Assembly: GCA_019913005.1 (NCBI GenBank)
Contig: JAIOHL010000258.1
Location: 1 to 64,000 of the forward strand
DNA: 64,000 bases
Direction of reading: 5' to 3'
DNA from: Anaerolineae bacterium
GTDB lineage: Bacteria; Chloroflexota; Anaerolineae; Aggregatilineales; J027
Numbering within the stretch: the stretch's first letter is position 1; every line of letters begins with the position of its first letter. Both the position numbers and the translations under genes were made by a program. The notes under the pieces were generated by a model. That model was not told where the DNA came from and searched no databases. It worked only from the letters and a program-made list of their open reading frames with translations. Positions 14,841 to 23,567 of the stretch are shown here, in pieces.

Positions 14841-16576
14841 CACTCATTACCCAACAGATTGACAACCTGACTACTGAAATCATGCGGCTCAATTATATGG
14901 CGCAGGAAGTTAGCCATATGCTGCAAGAACAGTCCAATCTTCTTCGTATCCGCAATATGAGCCTACCTGCGCCCGTGTTGGAAGATACTCAGGGATTTAG
15001 TGAATCCGTTAAGTCATTATCCGAGCAGTTGGCTTCGGAACAAGTTGAACTTGCCCAGTTGCGTGCTCTTGCCCATACGGGGGGCTTGATTAATTCTTCA
15101 CTTGATCTTGATACCGTGCTGCGCCGTGCAATGGATACCGTCATCGGCCTCACCGGGGCAGTACATGGTTATGTGATGCTGCTTGATCCAAATACGGGTG
15201 AAACAGAAAACGTCATCAGCGTCAATTTGGAAGATGGGTCTACCGATGAGGCTGAGTTGATGATTAGCCGGACAATTGTGGATGAGGTCATGCGGACTCG
15301 TCAGCCAATCTTGACCACCGATGTCCAAGATGATGAGCGCTTTCAATTGACCGAGAGTGTTTTGAAATATGACCTGCGTAGTATCCTGTGTGTACCAATT
15401 ATCTATCGTGACCAGCTTTCCGGTGTGGTGTATGCCGATAATCGTATTCGGGAAGGACTATTTGGCGAAAGTGAATTAAATCTGCTGGTCGCCTTTGCCA
15501 ATCAAGCCGCCATCGCCATTCAAAATGCCCGCTTATTCGAACGAGTCAAGGCGCGGTTAGAAGAAATCACCTCCATCCGCCAATTTTTGGATAGCATCTT
15601 CGCTTCCATTGCCAGCGCTGTCATTACGACGGATGTCAATGGCAATATCCGCACCTGCTCCCCCGTCGCCGAGCAAATTTTGGGGGTAACGGCTACTGAA
15701 TGTGTTGGACAGCCCGTGACTCAAGTCCTTCCTGCTTTATATGAGGGATTTGAGAAGGTTTTAATCGAGGTGCAGCAGCAGGGGCATCAAGAAATTATCG
15801 AAGTCAACACCGTCTTAGCCCATCGCGGCCCGACCAGCCTTAGCCTCAAACTTAGCCCCCTGCGCGGCGAACAAAACGAAACGCAGGGCGTCGCTATCGT
15901 GTTGGATGACTTGACCGCTATCAAGGAACGCGATGAAACCATTAATGTGATTCGCACCTATTTGCCGCCTGCGATGGTACGCAACATTCAAAGTATTGAC
16001 AGCTTGGGGCTTGGCGGCGAAGAACGTGAAATCACAGTGGTCTTTGCCGATGTGCGTGGTTTTACCACCTTCAGTGAGCGGCTTGCCCCCGAAGAATTGA
16101 TGCAGATTATCAATCAATATTTGTCGGCAGGGAGTTCAGCTATCCAATTAATGGAAGGTATCATTGATAAATACATGGGGGACGCCATTGTTGGGTTGTA
16201 TAACACCCAATTAAACCCCCAAACCGATGACCATGCCCTGCGGGCCGTTCGAGCAGTAATGGCATTGGTGAGTGATGTGCAGGCTCTCCATGAAGTGATG
16301 CCGCCTGAACAACGCCTATTTTATGGCATTGGTATTCATACCGGAACGGCCATTGTAGGCAACGTAGGCAGCCCCAGCCGCAAGGAATTTACGGCACTAG
16401 GTTATGCTGTTACCTTCGCCAAGAAATTACAGGAAATTGCCCAGCCGGGTGAGGTCATTATCAGCGCAGAAACCTATCAGGCGGTGAAGGAGCATGTGGT
16501 CGCCCAACCCACCGAACGGCGGTTGCGTGGCGATAATACCCCGGTGATGGTCTATCAATTGACTGATATTAGCTAA
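14837..16576 (+). CDS. GAF-PAS class III cyclase subunit with metal site but no Asn/Arg (C1-like)
   Basis: A 579-aa paralog of the upstream gene, aligning almost without gaps up to residue 449: coiled coil, GAF (85-235), PAS-like (245-365), cyclase domain (398-560). Both metal aspartates are present: D405 (FADVRGFTTF) and D449 (KYMGDAI). The transition-state Asn is Thr (T526, GYAVTFAKK) and the Arg is Lys (K530). Mammalian C1 domains show the same Val-Thr change at this place. The protein should therefore supply metals to a site completed by the upstream protein's Asn and Arg. Translational coupling (ATGA, 14837-14840) fits a heterodimer made in equal amounts. Confidence 0.88.
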   Translation: MTLITQQIDNLTTEIMRLNYMAQEVSHMLQEQSNLLRIRNMSLPAPVLEDTQGFSESVKSLSEQLASEQVELAQLRALAHTGGLINSSLDLDTVLRRAMDTVIGLTGAVHGYVMLLDPNTGETENVISVNLEDGSTDEAELMISRTIVDEVMRTRQPILTTDVQDDERFQLTESVLKYDLRSILCVPIIYRDQLSGVVYADNRIREGLFGESELNLLVAFANQAAIAIQNARLFERVKARLEEITSIRQFLDSIFASIASAVITTDVNGNIRTCSPVAEQILGVTATECVGQPVTQVLPALYEGFEKVLIEVQQQGHQEIIEVNTVLAHRGPTSLSLKLSPLRGEQNETQGVAIVLDDLTAIKERDETINVIRTYLPPAMVRNIQSIDSLGLGGEEREITVVFADVRGFTTFSERLAPEELMQIINQYLSAGSSAIQLMEGIIDKYMGDAIVGLYNTQLNPQTDDHALRAVRAVMALVSDVQALHEVMPPEQRLFYGIGIHTGTAIVGNVGSPSRKEFTALGYAVTFAKKLQEIAQPGEVIISAETYQAVKEHVVAQPTERRLRGDNTPVMVYQLTDIS

Positions 16577-17379
16577 CCACCCAGTTTCTCAAACATCGCG
16601 TAGAGCATAACTCCTGTCGCCACCGAGAGGTTGAGCGAACTGACTTGGCCGACCATTGGTAAACGTACCAATTGATGGCAAATAGCGACTTGTTCTGGTG
16701 TCAGTCCTTCGCGTTCACTCCCCATCAACAAAATGAGCGGCTTTGAATAATGGGTTACGGTGCGGTAATCCACGCTGCCGTGTGCCGATGTCCCCACGAT
16801 AGGGTAGTTGTGTTGATTTGCCCATGCTGCAAAATCGGCATACGAGGTTTGGACGATGGGATGCCAAAAACTCGCCCCCATACTGGCCCGAATCGCGGTA
16901 GGGTGAAAGGCATCCGTGCCGCTCTCCAATAATAACAAGCCGCTTGCACCAACCGCGTTAATCGTCCGCAAAATCGTGCCGACATTGCCGGGGTCTTGTG
17001 GTGCGACGAGGGCCACCCCCCACCCAAAATTGGCCGGGTTTAGATCACTCAGGTTGGTTTTGGGCTGACGTACTACCGCCAAAATCCCCTGCGGCCCTTC
17101 GCGTGAGGCCAACGATTCAAAAACATCGGCGCTGACCGGGTAACACGCAATTCCTCGTTGGGCCTGCTGCTGAATCAGATGGAGGGCAAAGTCGCTAATC
17201 AGCAAATCGGGGGCGTAACAGATAAATGCGAGGTCGGCGTTGGCGGCGACGGCATCCCCTACATGCCGTATACCCTCTACTACAAACAAATGCGATACTT
17301 CACGCTCTTTGCGATTTTGGAGGGCGCGGACTTGTTTGATCTTGGGATTGGTGCGGCTGGTGATTAGATCGTATTTCAT
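16573..17379 (-). CDS. SpoU/TrmH-family RNA 2'-O-methyltransferase
   Basis: A 268-aa SPOUT methyltransferase of the type that methylates ribose in rRNA or tRNA. The N-terminal ~95 residues are an L30e-like substrate-binding domain (SRTNPKIKQVRALQNRKER). The catalytic part has the three SpoU motifs: DPGNVGTILRTINA, MGSEREGL, and MVGQVSSLNLSVATGVMLY, which form the knot that binds SAM. The exact RNA target cannot be read from sequence; it resembles RlmB/TsnR-like proteins. Its 3' end overlaps the convergent cyclase gene by 4 nt. It lies downstream of rpsT, past a terminator. Confidence 0.9.
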   Translation of the reverse strand: MKYDLITSRTNPKIKQVRALQNRKEREVSHLFVVEGIRHVGDAVAANADLAFICYAPDLLISDFALHLIQQQAQRGIACYPVSADVFESLASREGPQGILAVVRQPKTNLSDLNPANFGWGVALVAPQDPGNVGTILRTINAVGASGLLLLESGTDAFHPTAIRASMGASFWHPIVQTSYADFAAWANQHNYPIVGTSAHGSVDYRTVTHYSKPLILLMGSEREGLTPEQVAICHQLVRLPMVGQVSSLNLSVATGVMLYAMFEKLGG

Positions 17380-17396
17380 AAGGCTTTAAAGAACGC

Positions 17397-17415
17397 AAAA
17401 AGCCCCATGTGGGGC
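17397..17415 (-). terminator. Rho-independent terminator after rpsT
   Basis: On the minus strand GCCCC pairs with GGGGC around a 4-nt loop (17402-17415), followed by TTTTT (17401-17397). It lies 35 nt after the rpsT stop and just before the methyltransferase start. Confidence 0.7.
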
Positions 17416-17449
17416 CAAGGGGCAAACCCGGCAAACAAATAACAGACGG

Positions 17450-17728
17450 TTATTTTTGCTTTTGCGCTTGCAATTCGTTCAGGTGCTGCATCAGGCGGCT
17501 CTTACGACGAGCAGCGTTATTTTTGTGCAGTATCCCTTTGTTCACAGCCTTATCCAAAATTTGAATGGCATGGCGTGTTTGTGCAATCGCTTCTTCAAGG
17601 TTGCCCGAGCTAATCGCGGTACGTGCCTGCTTCAATTCAGTGCGGGTACGTGACCGATAAATGCGGTTCCGCTCACGCTTGCGCTCCGAACTACGGATGC
17701 GTTTCTGTGAGGATTTCGTGTTTGCCAC
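17450..17728 (-). CDS. rpsT: 30S ribosomal protein S20
   Basis: A 92-aa primary rRNA-binding protein. It shows [20 protein letters not shown] at the N-terminus and the helical-bundle pattern with [13 protein letters not shown] near the C-terminus. The start chosen is GTG at 17728, which gives VANTKSS, the usual S20 N-terminus, with a CGGAGA ribosome site just upstream. A longer frame opens upstream but would add 24 residues unlike S20. The gene has a strong promoter candidate at 17777-17805 and its own terminator. Confidence 0.97.
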   Translation of the reverse strand: MANTKSSQKRIRSSERKRERNRIYRSRTRTELKQARTAISSGNLEEAIAQTRHAIQILDKAVNKGILHKNNAARRKSRLMQHLNELQAQKQK

Positions 17729-17776
17729 CGTTAATCTCCGAAAAAAGTTGCCTATCTGTTCAAATACAAGGGAAGC

Positions 17777-17805
17777 ATTGTAGCAGAGCATCGCTGGCAT
17801 GTCCA
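17777..17805 (-). promoter_or_regulatory. rpsT promoter
   Basis: Reading the minus strand, TGGACA (17805-17800) and TACAAT (17782-17777) are separated by exactly 17 nt, about 48 nt before the rpsT GTG. Confidence 0.75.
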
Positions 17806-17881
17806 GAAGGTTTTCCCATCATATTGTATATGGATTTAAGAAACTTTTACGTAGAATTTGTTTTTTGACCCATCCATTTGC

Positions 17882-17910
17882 TTGCAGTTTTCCGCATCAG
17901 GCGATTAAAT
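17882..17910 (+). promoter_or_regulatory. Possible promoter of the MalFG-like operon
   Basis: TTGCAG at 17882-17887 and TTAAAT at 17905-17910 are 17 nt apart, 43 nt before the ATG at 17953. A TATAAA at 17917-17922 is an alternative -10 without a good -35. Confidence 0.4.
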
Positions 17911-17952
17911 ACAGGCTATAAAAACTCTTGCAACTAGGGAATTTTATTTTTG

Positions 17953-20310
17953 ATGGAAAACACATCTGGCAATAAGTCATATCAGCGTGATTTGGCGATA
18001 GGTCATTTTAAACGGCGCTTGCGCGAATCGGCACTGGCCTATCTGCTGGTCGCCCCTGCCTTTATCATCACCCTCATATTTGCTATCTATCCGGTCATTT
18101 CGGCCACATGGGAGAGTCTGAAATATGGACGCCCCATCACCAACAGTTATGTGGGCTTAGATAACTACGTCAAGGGAATCGGTAGCCTGATCTATATCGT
18201 TCTTATGCTCTTGGCGGTTGTTTTTTGCTATTTAGCCTCCAAAGCATGGCAACGTGCCCGTGACCATCAGCACGAACACCTCAGCGATCATCTGTGGTTC
18301 TATCTCGTTCCTAGTTTTGTCCTCGCACTGGCGATCATCTGGCTCGTTTTTCTCGGCATCACCGAATATTTTAAATTTGGCCCGTGGTTGGTGGGCATAG
18401 TGCTTGTTGCTGTGAGCATCGGTGTTTATGCCTTTTTGCGACGGCGTACCGAGGGGCGAGTCGGCAATTATATTGGCAACACCGTGCTCTTGATGGTCTT
18501 GACGGTGCTGGCTGTTTTGATTGTGCGTTATGCCTACGGCCAGATGGAAAAAGATGTTGAAGAATCCCGTGAAATCGCTCAGTTGCTCTTTACTACCGAT
18601 GTTTCCAACGCCGTGCCGGACTTACCGATTGAGGGAGCGCGGGTGGTCAATGTTTCGCTGGATGGCGATATTCCGCTCAAGGCAACTATTGGCGATACCA
18701 CCTATGAGGCTTTTCTTGCACCCCAAGCCTATCAAAATGTCCCCGTAGATAATTTTACGGATGGGGCTATCACCTTTGCCAACAATCAAAAAGTACAGAT
18801 TCTCCTCCCGTTGACGGTAGGACTTGGCTTTCAACCCGCGTCCTATACCACCGAAGCCACTGTTCAGCTTGAAACCAATAATTTATTGGGGACAACCGAA
18901 ACGCTCGACGCGACCATCTTGTTGAGCGAAAACACGGAGGTTTTGGCACCCTTCGATTTGTACCAAGCCCAAGATGTGGGGTTGGCGCTGGTGACACGCG
19001 GCGGTTATACCCCTCCCATTAGTCGTCCAATGATATTGGCGCTGGTTATTGCCATTGCCATTGGGTTGATTTTCCTCATTGGCAGCTATCGTGAAAAAAT
19101 GTTGGTGGACGCGCCTCTACATGGTTGGTTGGGGCTGGCCCGTGCGGCGTTGGGGGTTTTGGTATTGGGCCTATTTATCTACCTGCTTATGACCATCCAG
19201 CTTTATCGAGAGACGGCACATGGGTTTGATAACCTTTCCGATCAGCAGTTTAGCGCCGCTTATGAATATGCGACAGGGATGCCACCCCGCACTTCCCCAT
19301 CTCTCCGTCCGGAGGATTTGGCTGCTGAGATATTGTTTGTTCCTCAGCTTATTTTGATTGGCACAGGCATGTTCTTAATCGGCATTGCCTATTTGGTCTG
19401 GAAAGATGCCCAAAAGCGCGAGACTACATTTGGATTATCCGGCATGTTCCTCTTGGCCCTGCTACTGATGGTGGGGGGATGGCTGTGTATTAGTGAGCTT
19501 CCCGGTACGATGATGCGAGCAGGCGCACCTGCCCTTGAAGTTCGAGAGGCGCTGACTCGCACTGTCATTTTCAGTATAGTCAGTGTGCCTGCCCAACTAG
19601 TGTTTGGACTTCTATTGGCCTATGTGATGTTCTATGAGATCAATCTGGGCAAAGGCATGTTCCGCCTTGTCTACTTTATGCCCTATATCGCGCCCAGAAT
19701 TGCAACTGCTACCGTCTTTACAGTTGTATTTAGCCTTGACCCCGGCGGCCTAGCGAATAAATTCCTCTCTGTCGTGGGCATCGAGCCGCAAAAGTGGCTA
19801 ATGGAACCCAATGGTCTTATTCGAGTCATCTTTAGAGAGGTTTTTAACGGCAACCCCAATCAAATCCCCTCGGCCTTCGAAGGCCCCAGCATGGCCCTTA
19901 CAACAGTGATTTTGTTTAATATTTGGGTTTATTCGGGCTATTACGCAGTCATTTTTCTAGCGGGGTTGGGGTCTATTCCGGGTGAACTCTATGAAGCCGC
20001 AAGGGTGGATGGGGCAGGTCGCTGGTCAGCGTTCCGCAATATTACCCTTCCACTGCTTTCACCAGTGACTTTTTTCCTCTCAATGTTGGGCATCATTGGG
20101 ACGTTTAGTTCATTTGACAGTATTTACGTCATGCGAAGTGGGGCGATTGGTCAGGAAGTAGATACCCTAACGGTTCGCATCTTTGAGGTCTTCTATAAAC
20201 AAAATGACCCCGGCTATGCAACGGCCCTCGCGTTTATATTATTTATGGTGATTTTGATTCTCACCCTCATTCAAAACCAACTTTCGAAGGATCGGGTGTT
20301 TTATGGCTAG
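17953..20310 (+). CDS. MalF-like ABC transporter permease with large inserted domain
   Basis: A 785-aa permease of the carbohydrate-uptake (CUT1) type. A conserved first helix (AYLLVAPAFIITLIFAIYP) is followed by four extra helices (about 75-200), an extracytoplasmic beta-rich domain (about 200-355), four more helices (360-515), and the MetI-type permease core (about 530-780). The core has the EAA loop YEAARVDGAGRWSAFRNITLP that docks on the ATPase. Typical family members are about 300 aa (E. coli MalF 514). ATG at 17953 is preferred over TTG at 17950. It overlaps the MalG-like gene by 8 nt. No substrate-binding protein or ATPase gene is adjacent, so the substrate is unknown. Confidence 0.85.
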   Translation: MENTSGNKSYQRDLAIGHFKRRLRESALAYLLVAPAFIITLIFAIYPVISATWESLKYGRPITNSYVGLDNYVKGIGSLIYIVLMLLAVVFCYLASKAWQRARDHQHEHLSDHLWFYLVPSFVLALAIIWLVFLGITEYFKFGPWLVGIVLVAVSIGVYAFLRRRTEGRVGNYIGNTVLLMVLTVLAVLIVRYAYGQMEKDVEESREIAQLLFTTDVSNAVPDLPIEGARVVNVSLDGDIPLKATIGDTTYEAFLAPQAYQNVPVDNFTDGAITFANNQKVQILLPLTVGLGFQPASYTTEATVQLETNNLLGTTETLDATILLSENTEVLAPFDLYQAQDVGLALVTRGGYTPPISRPMILALVIAIAIGLIFLIGSYREKMLVDAPLHGWLGLARAALGVLVLGLFIYLLMTIQLYRETAHGFDNLSDQQFSAAYEYATGMPPRTSPSLRPEDLAAEILFVPQLILIGTGMFLIGIAYLVWKDAQKRETTFGLSGMFLLALLLMVGGWLCISELPGTMMRAGAPALEVREALTRTVIFSIVSVPAQLVFGLLLAYVMFYEINLGKGMFRLVYFMPYIAPRIATATVFTVVFSLDPGGLANKFLSVVGIEPQKWLMEPNGLIRVIFREVFNGNPNQIPSAFEGPSMALTTVILFNIWVYSGYYAVIFLAGLGSIPGELYEAARVDGAGRWSAFRNITLPLLSPVTFFLSMLGIIGTFSSFDSIYVMRSGAIGQEVDTLTVRIFEVFYKQNDPGYATALAFILFMVILILTLIQNQLSKDRVFYG

Positions 20311-21952
20311 TACCACGTCAGCAACTTCTACAACGCCGCTTGCCGAAAAATCCAGTGAGCAAAAGAGAGTGGCGCCCCAGCGTCCGCCACTGCATTTGCC
20401 AGTGGGCACGCTTTTTGCCTATCTGCTGCTTACGCTTGGGGCGATCTTGTTTGTGCTGCCCTTTTTGTGGATGGTGTCTACCTCATTGATGACGATTAGT
20501 GAGGTGTCGCGGGGAGTCTTGGTACCCCAATCACGGTTGCTGGGCGTCTATAAAGCCACCGACGCTGAATTAAATCGCCCACTGGGGGAATTCCTGATTC
20601 CAGAGGCCGAAGTTCAATTTGATGGGGTCGCCGCGTCGTTGGTGTATGATACCAGCCGCAAGGGTGGCGCAGTGGACGTGTATGTGGATGGACAGCGGGT
20701 AGGCCAGATAGATACCTTCAGCGATCAGCCACAGACTGCTCAATCTTTCCTCGTAGATGGTTATCCCAATGTGACGGCCCTCAGCCAAGAGTTACGGGTG
20801 ATGCTGCCGGAGGGCAACCATACTATTCGCCTGATGCAGAACGAACGCGCCAGCCAAGGGGATATACTGGCATTTCGTGGACTGAATGTCCAAAAAGCTG
20901 ACGGGACGGAGGAATTTATCCCCGCTTCACTGGATACCTTCAACATCGCGGTGGGATACTGGGCAATGGAAACCGACGCTGATGGTAGCGCCATCCTCCA
21001 AGCCACCAATCTTGGTTTTCCTGAATATATGGAGTCCTGCTGTCGAGGATCCATTGAACGGACACCTGCCCTGCAACGCACCCCACAAGAACAATATATC
21101 AAGGAGCGTCAAAACGGCGGTCTGGCTATCCTCAAGGTGAATTTGCCTTTTGGGTTGTACAAAGCCGATCTCGTTTTGTCAGGTGGGGTGTCGCATTACG
21201 TGAAGGTCTGGATTGACGAAAACTTCTCGGAGTATTTTATCAATTCGACCATCATCACACTGCTGACGGTTACGGGGCAAACCTTGTTCTCGATTCTTGC
21301 GGCGTATGCCTTTGCCCGTATGAACTGGCCCGGACGAAATCTGGTGTTTAGTATTTTCCTGATGACATTGTTCATCCCGTCCGTCGTTGTCCTCATTCCC
21401 CGTCTGCTGATTGTGACCTCCATTAGCCGCTGGTCAGTCGAAAATGTCGGCCCGATTTTTGACAGTATCGGTGATTTTTCCAATTCCCTGCTGGGTTTTA
21501 GAATTATCACTGCCGAAAGTGCCCGCTGGTTGGATAACTGGCCGGCGTTGGTCGTGCCATTCCTCGCCAGCACTTTTGGGATTTTCCTGCTGCGGCAATT
21601 TTTTATGCAAATTCCTACCGAGCTTTTTGATGCGGCGCAAATTGACGGGGCGGGTCATGTGCGTTTCCTGTTCCAAATTGTTCTACCCATTTCACGGGCG
21701 GCGATTACAACAGTGGTCTTGTTTACTTTTATCGCCACATGGAACGCACTGGATTGGCCTATTTTGGTGACGAGTACCGATGAATGGCGTCCGATTGCCT
21801 ATGCGCTGTACAGCTTCCGCGAGGAAGGTGGTTCACGACCCAATCTATTGATGGCAGGGGCGTTTATCGCGCTTTTCCCGGTGATGTTGATGTACTTTAT
21901 GGCCCAAAAACAATTTACCGAGGGGATTGCGACGACAGGTTTGAAGGGTTAA
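20303..21952 (+). CDS. MalG-like ABC transporter permease with large extracytoplasmic domain
   Basis: A 549-aa partner of the MalF-like permease. The first helix (about 34-58, FAYLLLTLGAILFVLPFLWM) is followed by roughly 230 residues outside the membrane, with a beta-rich, jelly-roll-like look (VDVYVDGQRVGQIDTF, LPEGNHTIRLMQNE). The MetI permease core follows from about 305, with the EAA loop FDAAQIDGAGHVRFLFQIVLP. Usual MalG proteins are about 280-300 aa with no such insertion. The two permeases overlap by 8 nt and end at a terminator. The insert could touch the binding protein or bind glycans directly; both ideas are inference. Confidence 0.87.
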   Translation: MASTTSATSTTPLAEKSSEQKRVAPQRPPLHLPVGTLFAYLLLTLGAILFVLPFLWMVSTSLMTISEVSRGVLVPQSRLLGVYKATDAELNRPLGEFLIPEAEVQFDGVAASLVYDTSRKGGAVDVYVDGQRVGQIDTFSDQPQTAQSFLVDGYPNVTALSQELRVMLPEGNHTIRLMQNERASQGDILAFRGLNVQKADGTEEFIPASLDTFNIAVGYWAMETDADGSAILQATNLGFPEYMESCCRGSIERTPALQRTPQEQYIKERQNGGLAILKVNLPFGLYKADLVLSGGVSHYVKVWIDENFSEYFINSTIITLLTVTGQTLFSILAAYAFARMNWPGRNLVFSIFLMTLFIPSVVVLIPRLLIVTSISRWSVENVGPIFDSIGDFSNSLLGFRIITAESARWLDNWPALVVPFLASTFGIFLLRQFFMQIPTELFDAAQIDGAGHVRFLFQIVLPISRAAITTVVLFTFIATWNALDWPILVTSTDEWRPIAYALYSFREEGGSRPNLLMAGAFIALFPVMLMYFMAQKQFTEGIATTGLKG

Positions 21953-21973
21953 TTGGCAGTGATAAAAAGCAAG

Positions 21974-22013
21974 GGGGTGATACCGTAATTTGGGAATCGC
22001 CCCTTTTTGTTTT
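21974..22013 (+). terminator. Terminator between the permease operon and the convergent CpaF gene
   Basis: A stem from GGGGTGAT (about 21975-21982) pairing with ATCGCCCC (21996-22003, one G-U) is followed by TTTTTGTTTT on the plus strand. An A-rich stretch on the other side may let it work for the minus-strand gene too. Confidence 0.65.
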
Positions 22014-22020
22014 CGCAGGA

Positions 22021-23526
22021 TTAACCGAATTTCTTGGAACGCGCCCCAAATACATCCGCACTCAAGCGAATTCCGGCATGTTCAAAGCGTTCAGCAAATC
22101 TCGGACGCATCCCAGTAGGTTCTAGTGTTCCACCACCTTCATGGCTGGGGCCTGATCCGGTGTGACCGGGGGTCTTATAGACAAATACGTCTTGCAGAGT
22201 GACGTTTTGTCCTTCCATCCCCTGAATTTCGCTGATTTGGACGATTTTACGGCTACCATCCTTTAGTCGAGCCTGCTGGACAAACAAGTCCACTGCGCTG
22301 GCAATCTGGTTGCGCACGACCTGAACGGGCAAATCCATGCCTGCCATCAAGCACAAGGTTTCCAAGCGGGAGACCGCATCACGGGGGCTGTTGGAGTGAA
22401 CAGTGGTCAATGAGCCGTCATGTCCGGTGTTCATCGCTTGGAGCATGTCCAATGCCGCACCGTCACGAATTTCACCAACGACAATCCGATCAGGTCGCAT
22501 ACGCAGCGACCCCTTGACCAGATCGCGGATGGTCAGTGCCCCTTCTTTAGTACCTTGCACATTGGGGATTGTTTCAAGCCGGACTACATGCCGCTGCGCC
22601 AATTGCAGTTCGGCGGAGTCCTCAATGGTGACGATACGTTCATCTTCGGGGATAAATGAGCTAATCACATTTAGCAGGGTGGTCTTGCCCGAACCAGTAC
22701 CACCGGAGACGACGATGTTTAGGCGTACCTTGACACAGGCAGCAAGGAACATTGCCACTTCTTCTGTCAATGAACCGAAACTTACCAAATCTTGCCATGT
22801 CAGACGTTTTTCGGGGAATTTACGGATGGTGATGGTCGTGCCCTGCAACGCTGAAGGGGGCATAATAACATGGACGCGACTGCCATCGGGCAAGCGGGCA
22901 TCTACCATCGCTTGTTTGCGGCTCAATTCACGCTGCATGGGGCGCACGATGCGTTGGGCTGTCCACTGTACATGCTCATCGTCGTCAAAAACGATGTCGG
23001 TTTCGATCAACTTGCCTTTACGCTCAGCAAAGATAATTTCTGGGCCATTGACCATAATTTCGCTGACACTTTTGTCGCGTACCAGTGGCTCAATCGCCCC
23101 AAAACCAAGTAAATCATAAATGAGGCCAGTTTCAAGGTCTTGGTATTCTTGTGAACTAAGTTGCAGATTGGCCCGCTGAATAAGTGTTTGGAGGCGATCA
23201 ACGACCAATTTACAGTGTTCAGGATTGATGGATTCTAGCTTGTCAAATTCTTCAGCCGTTGCCATCAATTTGACACGCAGCATTTTGCGTAGTTCGGCAA
23301 CACGAGGGCTGCTACGTTTTTTGGTCGGTGGCCCATACGCGCTGCTATCGTGAAGCAGGGTATCTGCCTGATTAATTGGGCCAGCCGGTACTGCCGTCGT
23401 AAATGGTGACGTGCCGGGTCGTGGTGCCTCATTTATGGCAAATATCTCATCCGCATTAAAATCAGGCTGTTCGCGGCGGTCTTTTTTGGGTGGAGGGCCG
23501 GAAAGTTTGGAGAGTCGTGAACCCAT
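22021..23526 (-). CDS. CpaF/TadA-type secretion ATPase
   Basis: A 501-aa hexameric motor ATPase of the type II/IV secretion family, the kind that drives Tad pilus assembly or secretion. Residues 1-80 are disordered. The N-terminal domain (about 80-240) has IYDLLGFGAIEPLVRDKSVSEIMVNG. Walker A is GGTGSGKTT (275-283), followed by IEDSAELQL and the His-box region with RMRPDRIVVGEIRDGAALDMLQAMNTGHDGS-like sequence read in pieces. No TadB, TadC, pilin or RcpA gene is adjacent, so it is an orphan in this window. It has its own promoter candidate at 23568-23596. Confidence 0.9.
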   Translation of the reverse strand: MGSRLSKLSGPPPKKDRREQPDFNADEIFAINEAPRPGTSPFTTAVPAGPINQADTLLHDSSAYGPPTKKRSSPRVAELRKMLRVKLMATAEEFDKLESINPEHCKLVVDRLQTLIQRANLQLSSQEYQDLETGLIYDLLGFGAIEPLVRDKSVSEIMVNGPEIIFAERKGKLIETDIVFDDDEHVQWTAQRIVRPMQRELSRKQAMVDARLPDGSRVHVIMPPSALQGTTITIRKFPEKRLTWQDLVSFGSLTEEVAMFLAACVKVRLNIVVSGGTGSGKTTLLNVISSFIPEDERIVTIEDSAELQLAQRHVVRLETIPNVQGTKEGALTIRDLVKGSLRMRPDRIVVGEIRDGAALDMLQAMNTGHDGSLTTVHSNSPRDAVSRLETLCLMAGMDLPVQVVRNQIASAVDLFVQQARLKDGSRKIVQISEIQGMEGQNVTLQDVFVYKTPGHTGSGPSHEGGGTLEPTGMRPRFAERFEHAGIRLSADVFGARSKKFG

Positions 23527-23567
23527 GACATACCCTTACATAAATTTTGACTTGTCTTGACTGTTGT

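Noticed and set aside
17729-17800. Longer S20 start
   Set aside because: The added residues are unlike S20 and include the promoter region; GTG at 17728 gives the usual N-terminus.
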